64,000 bases of DNA, from assembly GCF_000301075.1 (NCBI RefSeq), contig NZ_JH932293.1, forward strand, positions 668,344 to 732,343, read 5' to 3'. The DNA is from Bergeyella zoohelcum ATCC 43767 (GTDB lineage: Bacteria > Bacteroidota > Bacteroidia > Flavobacteriales > Weeksellaceae). Below are positions 25,452 through 33,199 of the stretch, one piece after another. The position numbers and the translations under genes were made by a program. Position 1 is the stretch's first letter, and each line of letters begins with the position of its first letter. The notes under the pieces were generated by a model. That model searched no databases. It had not been told where the DNA came from and worked only from the letters and a program-made list of their open reading frames with translations.

Positions 25452-26063
25452 TTATAAAGATTCATGGTAAGGCGTTCTTTGCTGGATAGATCTTGCCAAA
25501 GAGCGTTCATCTGCATATTCCAGTTCGTCTCCTATGGATATTCCTCGGGCAATAGAAGTAAAAATAATAGGTTGATTTTTTATTTTCTTATAGATATAAT
25601 ACGCTGTGGTATCTCCCTCCATGGTAGCACTGAGTGCAAAGATGATTTCTTTAATATACCCTTGAGCTACTTTTTTTTCCACGGAATGAATATTCAGCTG
25701 ATGCGGAGCGATGCCTTCCATAGGAGATATTTTCCCTCCTAGCACCAAATATTTCCCTTGGTATTTTCCCGTATTCTCTATTGCCATTACATCTCTCACA
25801 TCTTCCACGATGCAAAGCTGGGTTTCATCTCTTGCAGCATTTGAACAGATATCACAAATTTCAGAATCTGAAAAATTATGACATTCTTTACAATAATGAA
25901 TATCAGAAACGAGTGCTTCTATTGCCTGTGCTAAAGATACGCCCACGCGTGATGGCTGCTTCACCAGATGAAGTGCCAACCGGAGTGCTGATTTTTTACC
26001 TATGCCTGGTAATCCTGATATTTCTTCTACCGCCTTACCTAAAACTTTGCTTGGATATTCCAT
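25452..26063 (-). CDS. recR: Recombination protein RecR
   Basis: A 203-residue RecR of usual length. It has the helix-hairpin-helix GIGKKSALRLALHLVK, a four-Cys zinc finger (CKECHNFSDSEICDIC, about 57-72) and a Toprim domain with CIVEDVRDVMAIE and the LGGKISPMEGI motif. It works with RecF and RecO in loading RecA at gaps. The -7 box ends 5 nt before the ATG, so the mRNA is likely leaderless. Two GT2 genes follow in the operon. Confidence 0.97.
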   Translation of the reverse strand: MEYPSKVLGKAVEEISGLPGIGKKSALRLALHLVKQPSRVGVSLAQAIEALVSDIHYCKECHNFSDSEICDICSNAARDETQLCIVEDVRDVMAIENTGKYQGKYLVLGGKISPMEGIAPHQLNIHSVEKKVAQGYIKEIIFALSATMEGDTTAYYIYKKIKNQPIIFTSIARGISIGDELEYADERSLARSIQQRTPYHESL

Positions 26064-26068
26064 AGGTG

Positions 26069-26076
26069 CAAAGATA
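26069..26076 (-). promoter_or_regulatory. recR -7 box TATCTTTG
   Basis: Exact TAnnTTTG on the minus strand, ending 5 nt before the recR ATG. Confidence 0.6.
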
Positions 26077-26099
26077 ATACCTTTTTATTGAGGAGGAGC

Positions 26100-26225
26100 T
26101 GAAGATGAATTTTAGAAGTTAGAAGTTGGAAAGTAGAGGTTAGAGATTAGAAATTGTACAATGTATAAAGTATAATGTACAAAGATTTTGAAGGTTAAAA
26201 AATGAAAAGCTAATCGCTATCCACC
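26100..26225. repeat. Dispersed AT-rich repeat, copy 3 (inverted)
   Basis: Reverse-orientation copy with AGAAGTTGGAAAGTAGAGGT, TAGAAATTGTACAATGTATA and AAGTATAATGTACAAAG blocks. It contains the internal palindrome TTGTACA...TGTACAA. Confidence 0.7.
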
Positions 26226-26239
26226 CAAATTGAACTGCA

Positions 26240-26368
26240 TGTATTGACTCCATCGGAGTCAAATATGTGTAATCATAATATTTGTTTTGTTATTCGACTC
26301 CATCGGGGTCGAATGTTATATGCTACCGTATTCCATGCTATAAAGATATGACCTCTACGAGGTCAGAC
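26240..26368. repeat. Three REP-like palindromes
   Basis: TTGACTCC-ATC-GGAGTCAA (26244-26262), ATTCGACTCC-ATC-GGGGTCGAAT (26292-26314, one T-G mismatch) and TGACCTC-TAC-GAGGTCA (26349-26365). They share the form GAC(T/C)(C/T)C-3 nt-complement. The palindrome at 16874 is related. Confidence 0.75.
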
Positions 26369-26379
26369 CAAAAGCCTAC

Positions 26380-26490
26380 TGCTTACTGCCTATTGCTTAC
26401 TGCTTTTAGAAATGAGAAGTTGGAAAGTAGAGGTTAGAAAGCTAAAAAGTGAAAAGCCAACAGACAGTAGCCAACCGCTAAAAGCCTCCT
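26380..26490. repeat. Dispersed AT-rich repeat, copy 4 (inverted)
   Basis: AGAAATGAGAAGTTGGAAAG, TAGAGGTTAGAAAGCTAAAA and flanking short TACTGC / GCTTACTGC iterations. It is a second inverted copy, 280 bp from copy 3. No ORF is present from 26064 to 26722. Confidence 0.65.
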
Positions 26491-26616
26491 GCTTATAGTG
26501 TCTGTATAAGGCTCTATATTTATCATCAGAAAAATTTAAATAAGCTCTTTTAATTTAGAAATTACATCTCGAAAAAAATAAGTGATTGATTTATTGGTGG
26601 AATCAAAAAAAAGTTC

Positions 26617-26624
26617 TAATTTTG
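26617..26624 (+). promoter_or_regulatory. rplK -7 box TAATTTTG
   Basis: Exact TAnnTTTG with a TTG about 20 bp upstream (26594-26596), the full Bacteroidota -33/-7 layout. It starts the L11 operon. Confidence 0.65.
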
Positions 26625-26634
26625 CAGTCCGAAA

Positions 26635-26668
26635 TATAGTGTTTCGAGGTGAGATAAGGGACACTATA
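26635..26668 (+). promoter_or_regulatory. Stem-loop in the rplK leader
   Basis: Perfect 8-bp stem TATAGTGT/ACACTATA around an 18-nt purine-rich loop, beginning about 5 nt after the expected transcript start. It is a candidate target for feedback control by L1, which regulates L11 operons in other bacteria. Function is inferred. Confidence 0.4.
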
Positions 26669-26722
26669 TAAATAATAAATGCTTCCACATTGATTATTTA
26701 TTAATTCATTTAAACAACAACA

Positions 26723-27166
26723 ATGGCTAAGAAAGTCTTTAAAATGGTTAAACTTCAGGTGAAGGGTGGTGCAGCTAACCCATCTCCGCCAGTAGGTCCA
26801 GCTTTGGGTTCTGCAGGGGTGAACATCATGGAGTTTTGTAAACAATTTAACGGAAGAACGCAAGATAAGCCAGGGCAAGTTTTACCAGTAGTGATTACTG
26901 TGTACGAAGACAAATCTTTTGACTTCGTGATTAAAACTCCACCAGCAGCAGTTCAATTATTAGAAGCGGCTAAGCTAAAAGGAGGCTCTGGAGAACCGAA
27001 TCGTAATAAAGTAGGTTCAGTATCTTGGGAACAGATTCAGAAAATTGCAGAAGATAAGATGGCAGACCTTAACTGCTTTACCCTTGATGCTGCAATGAGC
27101 ATGGTAGCGGGAACTGCTCGCTCTATGGGTGTGAAAGTAACAGGAACTAAACCAACTAACGCTTAA
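26723..27166 (+). CDS. rplK: 50S ribosomal protein uL11
   Basis: A 147-residue uL11 of the GTPase-associated centre. The Pro-rich segment [20 protein letters not shown] and FCKQFN identify it, and the C-terminal RNA-binding part ends [15 protein letters not shown]. It is first of rplK-rplA-rplJ-rplL. The expected upstream neighbours secE and nusG are absent; the gene is preceded by 650 bp of repeats and a fresh promoter. Confidence 0.98.
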   Translation: MAKKVFKMVKLQVKGGAANPSPPVGPALGSAGVNIMEFCKQFNGRTQDKPGQVLPVVITVYEDKSFDFVIKTPPAAVQLLEAAKLKGGSGEPNRNKVGSVSWEQIQKIAEDKMADLNCFTLDAAMSMVAGTARSMGVKVTGTKPTNA

Positions 27167-27177
27167 GATTCAAGGAT

Positions 27178-27870
27178 ATGGCAAAATTGACTAAAAAACA
27201 AAAAGAAGCTTTAAGCAAAGTTGAAAAAGGTAGAATCTATAATTTAGATGAAGCTACCGCTTTGGTAAAAGAAGTAAATACTGCGAAATTTGATGCTTCT
27301 GTGGATATTGCTGTAAGATTGGGTGTAGATCCAAGAAAAGCAAATCAAATGGTAAGAGGAGTAGTTTCTCTTCCGCATGGAACAGGTAAGGATGTAAAAG
27401 TACTTGCCCTTGTAACACCAGACAAAGAGGCAGAAGCTAAAGAAGCAGGTGCAGATTTCGTAGGACTAGATGAGTACCTAGAAAAAATTAAGAACGGATG
27501 GACAGATGTAGATGTTATCGTAACTATGCCAGCCGTGATGGGTAAACTCGGTCCTTTGGGTAGAGTGCTTGGTCCAAGAGGATTGATGCCTAACCCTAAA
27601 TCAGGAACAGTTACTATGGAAATCGGGAAAGCGGTTTCTGAAGTGAAGTCTGGAAAGATTGATTTTAAAGTAGATAAATACGGTATTGTACACGCTGCAA
27701 TCGGAAAAGTTTCTTTCGATGCTCAAAAATTGAAAGAAAATGCAGTAGAATTACTTCAAACACTTCAAAAATTGAAGCCTACTGCAGCTAAAGGTACTTA
27801 TGTGAAATCAGTGTACCTTTCTTCTACGATGAGTCCAGGTATTGCTGTTGATACTAAATCTGTAAACTAA
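27178..27870 (+). CDS. rplA: 50S ribosomal protein uL1
   Basis: A 230-residue uL1 of the mobile L1 stalk. It has [18 protein letters not shown] at the start, [16 protein letters not shown] and the highly conserved [19 protein letters not shown]. In other bacteria uL1 also binds its own operon's leader to repress translation; the leader stem-loop here is a candidate site. It is 11 bp after rplK. Confidence 0.98.
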   Translation: MAKLTKKQKEALSKVEKGRIYNLDEATALVKEVNTAKFDASVDIAVRLGVDPRKANQMVRGVVSLPHGTGKDVKVLALVTPDKEAEAKEAGADFVGLDEYLEKIKNGWTDVDVIVTMPAVMGKLGPLGRVLGPRGLMPNPKSGTVTMEIGKAVSEVKSGKIDFKVDKYGIVHAAIGKVSFDAQKLKENAVELLQTLQKLKPTAAKGTYVKSVYLSSTMSPGIAVDTKSVN

Positions 27871-27883
27871 AATTTGAAAGACA

Positions 27884-28411
27884 ATGACTAAAGAAGATAA
27901 AGTATTAGTAATACAAGAGATAAAAGATTTGCTACAAGATGCAAAAGTAGTCTATGTAGCAGATTTGGAAGGACTTAATGCAGCAAAGTCTTCAGAGTTT
28001 AGAAGACAGGCATTCAAGAGCAATGTGAAAGTAAAGGTGGTAAAAAATACCCTTTTACAAAAAGCAATGGAACAGGTAGAAGGTGTAGATTACTCTGAAA
28101 TGTTCCCTACTTTTAAAGGAAATTCAGCTTTGATGATTGCTGAAACGGCAAATGCTCCAGCAAAATTAATCAAAGATTTCCGTAAGAAAGAGGAAAAACC
28201 AGCACTTAAGTCTGCGTATGTTCAGGAAACTTTCTACATCGGAGATAAAGAATTAGAAACACTTTCTAATATCAAATCTAAGGAAGAGATGCTTGGAGAA
28301 ATCATCGGATTACTTCAGTCTCCTATCCAAAGATTGGTTTCTGCTTTACAAAATAAGGCAGATAACGAAGGGGGAAATGAAGAAACCCCAACTGCGGAGG
28401 CAGCAGAATAA
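27884..28411 (+). CDS. rplJ: 50S ribosomal protein uL10
   Basis: A 175-residue uL10, the base of the L7/L12 stalk. An N-terminal RNA-binding domain (VYVADLEGLNAAKSSEFRRQ, KVKVVKNTLLQKAME) is followed by a C-terminal helix that binds bL12 dimers (GLLQSPIQRLVSALQNKAD). The tail is acidic and Ala/Glu-rich. It lies 13 bp after rplA. Confidence 0.98.
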   Translation: MTKEDKVLVIQEIKDLLQDAKVVYVADLEGLNAAKSSEFRRQAFKSNVKVKVVKNTLLQKAMEQVEGVDYSEMFPTFKGNSALMIAETANAPAKLIKDFRKKEEKPALKSAYVQETFYIGDKELETLSNIKSKEEMLGEIIGLLQSPIQRLVSALQNKADNEGGNEETPTAEAAE

Positions 28412-28461
28412 GACACTCAAAAAAAATAATATAATCGTTCAACAATTAAAACATTATTACA

Positions 28462-28833
28462 ATGTCAGATTTAAAAAATTTAGCGGAAACGCTTGTTAAC
28501 CTTACTGTTAAAGATGTAAACGAATTGGCAACTATCCTTAAAGAGGAGTACGGAATTGAACCAGCTGCTGCAGCCGTGGTAGTATCTGGTGCTGCTGGTG
28601 GTGGAGAAGCTGCTGAAGAAAAATCAGAATTCGATGTAATCTTGAAATCTGCAGGTGCTTCTAAACTTGCAGTAGTTAAATTAGTAAAAGACTTGACAGG
28701 TGCTGGTCTTAAAGAAGCAAAAGACATCGTAGATGGTGCTCCTGCTCCAATCAAGCAAGGTGTTCCAAAAGATGAGGCTGAAGCTCTTAAGAAGCAACTT
28801 GAAGAGGCTGGTGCTGAAATCGAATTGAAATAA
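28462..28833 (+). CDS. rplL: 50S ribosomal protein bL12
   Basis: A 123-residue bL12. The N-terminal dimerisation domain, an Ala/Gly-rich hinge ([18 protein letters not shown]) and the factor-binding C-terminal domain with [20 protein letters not shown] are all standard. A strong terminator follows 22 bp later, and the next gene is on the other strand, so rpoB and rpoC are not downstream here. Confidence 0.98.
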   Translation: MSDLKNLAETLVNLTVKDVNELATILKEEYGIEPAAAAVVVSGAAGGGEAAEEKSEFDVILKSAGASKLAVVKLVKDLTGAGLKEAKDIVDGAPAPIKQGVPKDEAEALKKQLEEAGAEIELK

Positions 28834-28854
28834 TTTGTTTCATACTATACCTAT

Positions 28855-28887
28855 AAAAACCGTTTCCTTTTGGGAACGGTTTTTTAT
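28855..28887 (+). terminator. rplKAJL terminator
   Basis: Stem AAAACCGTTTCC/GGGAACGGTTTT (one T-G pair), 4-nt loop, followed by TTTTTTATTT. Confidence 0.9.
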
Positions 28888-29540
28888 TTGTCTTCAGCCA
28901 TTACTAAGACGCTTATTTTGTTTCCTTCTCCGCTTTTTAGGAGTTGCCATGCTGCTGAAGCAATGGTATTGCCCGTGGTATAGACATCATCAATGAGTAA
29001 AAAATGCGTGTCATGATAGGGCTGTGTACATTCAAAAATATTTTGAGTAATATATCTTTCTTCTTTTGATTTTTGAGCTTGTGCTTTTCGGTGGATTTTT
29101 CTTCTTAAAGCGTTGTGTTCTACGGGAATTTTAAAGTGATTTCCTATTATGGTGCAGAACTGGGTCAGCTGGTTATAGCCACGGTCTCTCCTTTTCTTTT
29201 CATGAATAGGAATATAAGTAATAAGGTCAATTTCTGAAGGTAATTCGCTCAGTTTTGAGATGAATAGCTCAGCAAAAAATCTTCCTATGATTTCTCTATG
29301 TTTGTATTTCAGCTGATGTATTGCCATCTGAACGGGAGAAGATTTTACAAATTCAAACAAAGCATAAGCGTTTTCTATAGGGAAATGTACCCTACATCTT
29401 TTGGCAAAATCATTCGTTCCATTGAAATTATAATGAGCCAAAGCTACTTGATCCCAACAGGCATTGCATATCCATTCATAAGCTTCAATCATTCGAGTGC
29501 AATGCAAACAGCGATTTGGAAAAAGTAAATCTAAAAGCAT
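28884..29540 (-). CDS. ComF family phosphoribosyltransferase-like protein
   Basis: A 218-residue ComF-type protein. An N-terminal zinc-ribbon (CLHC...CNAC, residues about 8-32) precedes a phosphoribosyltransferase fold with the PRPP loop LLIDDVYTTGNTIASA near the C-terminus. In competent bacteria ComF helps import single-stranded DNA; a DNA-uptake role here is inferred from the family only, since no other competence gene is in view except generic recombination genes. Single gene with its own -7 box. Confidence 0.88.
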   Translation of the reverse strand: MLLDLLFPNRCLHCTRMIEAYEWICNACWDQVALAHYNFNGTNDFAKRCRVHFPIENAYALFEFVKSSPVQMAIHQLKYKHREIIGRFFAELFISKLSELPSEIDLITYIPIHEKKRRDRGYNQLTQFCTIIGNHFKIPVEHNALRRKIHRKAQAQKSKEERYITQNIFECTQPYHDTHFLLIDDVYTTGNTIASAAWQLLKSGEGNKISVLVMAEDK

Positions 29541-29556
29541 AGCCTCTTTTTTTTAC

Positions 29557-29564
29557 CAAAATTA
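29557..29564 (-). promoter_or_regulatory. comF -7 box TAATTTTG
   Basis: Exact TAnnTTTG on the minus strand, 16 bp upstream of the comF ATG. Confidence 0.5.
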
Positions 29565-29735
29565 ATAAAAAATAGTGTTCCATATCATGAACTTGTCTTC
29601 ATCTTTTTTTCTTAAATTTTCTAAATTTTGAGATGATTTTAACAATGAATCTTTAAACATGAGTTGTATTTATAACAACTTCAATGATGTGGAAAATTAA
29701 ATGCGTTTTTTTTTCGATTTTTTTTTGTTTCTCTT

Positions 29736-29743
29736 TATATTTG
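29736..29743 (+). promoter_or_regulatory. -7 box TATATTTG for the HhH gene
   Basis: Exact TAnnTTTG, giving a leader of about 80 nt to ATG 29828. The rest of the 29541-29827 gap is T-rich, with no ORF. Confidence 0.5.
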
Positions 29744-29827
29744 GAGAAACTATATTATAGGGTATCATTTGTTTTTAAATACAGGTGAAAGATATTTTGA
29801 TAATTTAGACATTTAATAAAATTAGCC

Positions 29828-30070
29828 ATGCCATTTACAAAAGAGGAAAGAAAAGAATTGACTGCCATTAAGGGGATAGGAGACACATTCGTTACCCGTT
29901 TGGAACAAATGGGTTTGGATACGATGGAAAAATTGGCCAATGCTTCTGTAGAATACATTTTGTCTTCAGGAGCAGAACTTACGGGAAGTACTTGCTATAA
30001 AAATAGTCCTCAAGCTCGTAAAGCTGCAGAAGAAGCTATTTATTATGCAGAAGAAAAATTGAGAAAATAG
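29828..30070 (+). CDS. Small helix-hairpin-helix protein
   Basis: An 80-residue protein with a helix-hairpin-helix motif (LTAIKGIGDTFVTRLEQMGL, residues 11-30) as in TfoX-C/Cdd1-like small proteins, and a second helical part ending ARKAAEEAIYYAEEKLRK. It may bind DNA without sequence specificity; the role is not known to me. It stands 78 bp before the HepT/MntA pair and is probably a separate gene. Confidence 0.7.
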   Translation: MPFTKEERKELTAIKGIGDTFVTRLEQMGLDTMEKLANASVEYILSSGAELTGSTCYKNSPQARKAAEEAIYYAEEKLRK

Positions 30071-30147
30071 ATATTAATTGTAAAATCAATCGTATAAATG
30101 TTCTGACAGACTGGTATGTAGTAAGAGCATGATGCGAAAAGGTAATT

Positions 30148-30573
30148 ATGGATATCCGATATCGACAAAGATTTGCAAATTACTCCAAGGCATTAGAGCA
30201 GTTGGAAAAAGGACTTCGTTATTTTGAGCAAGAACAAGAGCATGAAGAATTAGCGGAGGTCATCCGAACTTCAGTGATTAAATCTTTTGAATTTTCTTTT
30301 GAACTTGCTTGGAATTTGATGAAAGATTACGCTATTTACCAGGGTATTCCTAATGTAGCAGGCTCAAGGGATGCCATTCGTGAGGCATTTTCTATGGGAC
30401 TCATCTCAGAGGAAATGCAATTTACATGGAAAGAAATGATTCTTAGCCGAAATCAGAGTAGTCATATTTATAATGAAAGTACGGCGGAGGATATTTTTAG
30501 GAAGATAAAAGAGGAATACATGGATGCTTTTTATGAATTTTGGCAAACGATGAAAACGCGTCAGGATGAGTAA
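30148..30573 (+). CDS. HepT-like HEPN toxin (HI0074 family)
   Basis: A 141-residue all-helical HEPN protein. Near the C-terminus it has RNQSSHIY, the full R-x4-H-x-Y motif: Arg and His form the RNase site and Tyr is the residue that MntA AMPylates in characterised type VII pairs. The N-terminal part (ALEQLEKGLRYF, FEFSFELAWNLMKDY, SRDAIREAFSMGLI) is typical of the HI0074 nucleotidyltransferase-partner family. It overlaps the MntA gene by 8 bp, toxin gene first. Confidence 0.88.
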   Translation: MDIRYRQRFANYSKALEQLEKGLRYFEQEQEHEELAEVIRTSVIKSFEFSFELAWNLMKDYAIYQGIPNVAGSRDAIREAFSMGLISEEMQFTWKEMILSRNQSSHIYNESTAEDIFRKIKEEYMDAFYEFWQTMKTRQDE

Positions 30574-30865
30574 ATTTGGACTTAAAGCAGAAGTAATAGA
30601 GCAGATGAATAATGTTTTTTCAAGATTTAAAAATATAGAAAAAGTATTGATTTATGGCTCAAGAGCAAAGGGGAATTTCCGATACAATTCGGATATAGAC
30701 TTGTCTCTTTTGGGAGCAATCTCCTATAATGATTTGCTCAAAATAGAAATGCAGTTGGATGATTTATTGTTGCCATATAAGATTGACTTATCGGTGTTTG
30801 AAAAAATTGAAAATGAAGATTTAAAGGAGCATATCAGAAGAGTGGGGAAAGTATTTGCTTGTTGA
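30566..30865 (+). CDS. MntA-like nucleotidyltransferase antitoxin
   Basis: A 99-residue minimal nucleotidyltransferase. The signature GSx10DxD is exact (GSRAKGNFRYNSDIDL, about 33-48), which in characterised systems transfers AMP to the HEPN partner's Tyr and silences it. A third acidic residue is probably the Asp of KIDLSVFE. The 8-bp overlap with the upstream HEPN gene suggests coupled translation. It lies directly before murC, where murG would normally stand. Confidence 0.88.
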   Translation: MSKFGLKAEVIEQMNNVFSRFKNIEKVLIYGSRAKGNFRYNSDIDLSLLGAISYNDLLKIEMQLDDLLLPYKIDLSVFEKIENEDLKEHIRRVGKVFAC

Positions 30866-31049
30866 AAATAAAAAAACACATGAAGTTTTAAAGTACAGAT
30901 AAAGAATCTTAAGATGATTTAACTATCCTGTTTTCAATTGAATATCAATCCCCAAATATCTCGTGTTCATTTTTTATGAGCGATAAAAAAATATAATATT
31001 TAGTAATAGAAAAATTTAGAAAAACTCTTTTGGAAAGAAGAAAAGAAAT
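30866..31049. other. Gap between toxin-antitoxin pair and murC
   Basis: 184 bp of AT-rich sequence with no exact TAnnTTTG box, no ORF and no clear hairpin. The murC promoter must lie here or upstream. Confidence 0.4.
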
Positions 31050-32402
31050 ATGAAACAGTATAGTAATTTTTATTTCATTGGAATTGGAGGGATTGGGATG
31101 AGTGCCTTGGCGAGGTATTTTCATTCTATCGGGAAAAAAGTTTTGGGCTATGATAAAACCGAAACCCAACTGACCAAAACGCTCCAAGCGGAGGGCATTT
31201 CAATTTCTTTTGAAGATACAATAGATGCCGAAATAGTGAATTTGAAAAAAGAAGATACACTGGTCATCTTTACTCCGGCCATTAAGCAGTTGGGAATCAT
31301 GGATTACTTCCAGCACCAGGGTTTTGAAGTGCTAAAGCGGGCTAAGGTTTTAGGTATGATTACGGAAGATACCCGTTGTATTGCAGTAGCAGGAACGCAT
31401 GGTAAGACTACCACCTCTAGTCTTGTGGCTCATCTCTGTAAAGAAGCGGGGTTGCCATTTTCAGCATTTCTAGGGGGGATTTCTGAAAATTTCAAATCTA
31501 ATTTTTTATTTCATGGAAGTGAATACTCCGTGGTAGAAGCAGACGAATACGATAGAAGCTTTTTGAATTTGTTTCCTGATTGGGCAATTATTACCTCTAC
31601 GGATGCCGATCATTTAGATATCTACGGAGATACGGCAACTATTCAAAAAGGGTTTCATGATTTTGCGAGTTTGGTGGCTGAAGAAAAACAAATTTTCGTG
31701 AGAAAAGGTATTGATATTGGTAGAAATGCGATAACTTATGCCGTAAATGATAAGGCAGATTATTACTCGGATAATTTGAAGATGAAAGAGGATAAAATTA
31801 CCTTTGATTTTCATTTGCCTAATGGAGAAGTTTATCCTTTTGAATGGGAAATTCCAGGCGTTCATAATGTGGAAAATGCTACGGCGGCATTGGCAGTTTT
31901 GTATAATTTAGGAGTGGGAATAGAAACTTTAAAAAATGCTTTGGCGAGTTTTAGAGGCATCAAAAGACGATATACGAAGCACTCTTTTGCCAATGGGAAA
32001 GTGTATGTAGATGATTATGCTCATCATCCTACAGAACTAGATGCAGTGATGGGCTCCATCCGTACTTTTTATCCTAATAAGAAATTATTGGTAGCATTTC
32101 AGCCCCATTTATTCAGTAGAACGAAAGATTTCGCAGAGGGCTTTGCTCAAAGCCTAAGCCAAGCGGATGAGCTGATTTTGCTAGACATTTACCCAGCAAG
32201 AGAATTGCAAGAAAATTTTTTAGGAATTACTTCCAATTGGTTATTAGAAAAAGTAACTTTGCAAAAAAAAGAAGTTTCTACACTTTCAGAAGCATTGGAT
32301 AAGATAAAAAATAAAGATTTTGATGTGCTTCTTACCGTGGGAGCAGGGAGTATAGATAGGCTCTATGATGGCATCGTGGAGTGGCTGGATAAAAAACAAT
32401 AG
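31050..32402 (+). CDS. murC: UDP-N-acetylmuramate--L-alanine ligase
   Basis: A 450-residue Mur ligase adding the first amino acid of the peptidoglycan stem peptide. The N-terminal FIGIGGIGMSALARYF binds UDP; the ATP P-loop AVAGTHGKTTTSSL is near residues 112-125; VVEADEYDRSF and HPTELDAV follow. Length and order exclude MurD-F. murC begins the last part of the dcw division/cell-wall cluster, followed by ftsQ, ftsA and ftsZ with short gaps. Confidence 0.95.
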   Translation: MKQYSNFYFIGIGGIGMSALARYFHSIGKKVLGYDKTETQLTKTLQAEGISISFEDTIDAEIVNLKKEDTLVIFTPAIKQLGIMDYFQHQGFEVLKRAKVLGMITEDTRCIAVAGTHGKTTTSSLVAHLCKEAGLPFSAFLGGISENFKSNFLFHGSEYSVVEADEYDRSFLNLFPDWAIITSTDADHLDIYGDTATIQKGFHDFASLVAEEKQIFVRKGIDIGRNAITYAVNDKADYYSDNLKMKEDKITFDFHLPNGEVYPFEWEIPGVHNVENATAALAVLYNLGVGIETLKNALASFRGIKRRYTKHSFANGKVYVDDYAHHPTELDAVMGSIRTFYPNKKLLVAFQPHLFSRTKDFAEGFAQSLSQADELILLDIYPARELQENFLGITSNWLLEKVTLQKKEVSTLSEALDKIKNKDFDVLLTVGAGSIDRLYDGIVEWLDKKQ

Positions 32403-32407
32403 GTCGC

Positions 32408-33166
32408 ATGAAAAACAAATGGCGTTTATTAAAAATATTTTCTACAATAATCATTTTCGGGTTATTGATGTATTTTTCATTGACTCGGTTTAATGAAAAA
32501 AAAATGGAAGATATTTTGGTCCATTTTGTGAGCAGTGACGATGAAAAAGTATATTTCCTAGATGAAAAAAGAGTCATTGATTTTGTCAAGAGTAAAAATC
32601 CTTCTGGCAAAGTAGGAGATATTGATATTCCTTATTTAGAGAAAGAAATAAATCATTTTCCTTCTGTAGATAGTGCCAATGTGTACCTCAATCTGAATGG
32701 AAAACTGCATATAGATATTCAGCAGAGAGTACCCAAATTTAGACTTTCCAAGGGAGATATGAACTACTATGTAGATGGTGATGCTCAGGAATTTCCTACC
32801 TCTCCTCATTATGCCCATGATGTGATGCTGGTTTCTGGAAATGTGAAAAGAACAGAATATCAGAAGTTAATAGAATTGGTGGATAAGATAAAGAACGATA
32901 CTTTTTCTAAAAAATACTATATAGGGATAGTCAAAGAAAAAGAGAATAATTATTACTTAATCACCCAAGATGGACATTTTAAGGTGGAACTGGGAGACCT
33001 TCACCAGCTGGATTATAAGTTATCAGGTTTTAAAAAATTTATGGAGAAATATTTGATGTATCAAGACCCAAGGAAATATACCAAGATTTCACTTCGTTTT
33101 GATAATCAAATTGTAACAACACTAAGAAAAGGTTATCAGCCAGAAGAAAATAAAAAAGCGGAATAG
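32408..33166 (+). CDS. ftsQ: Cell division protein FtsQ
   Basis: A 252-residue bitopic membrane protein: short cytoplasmic basic start (MKNKWRLLK), one membrane helix (about 9-25), then a periplasmic POTRA-like and beta domain. Sequence similarity to classical FtsQ is weak, as usual in Bacteroidota, but VYFLDEKRVIDFV, LNLNGKLHIDIQQRVPKFRL and the position between murC and ftsA support the call. It starts 5 bp after murC. Confidence 0.88.
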   Translation: MKNKWRLLKIFSTIIIFGLLMYFSLTRFNEKKMEDILVHFVSSDDEKVYFLDEKRVIDFVKSKNPSGKVGDIDIPYLEKEINHFPSVDSANVYLNLNGKLHIDIQQRVPKFRLSKGDMNYYVDGDAQEFPTSPHYAHDVMLVSGNVKRTEYQKLIELVDKIKNDTFSKKYYIGIVKEKENNYYLITQDGHFKVELGDLHQLDYKLSGFKKFMEKYLMYQDPRKYTKISLRFDNQIVTTLRKGYQPEENKKAE

Positions 33167-33199
33167 AGCATAGAAAAAAATTATTGAACAAACAAGATT

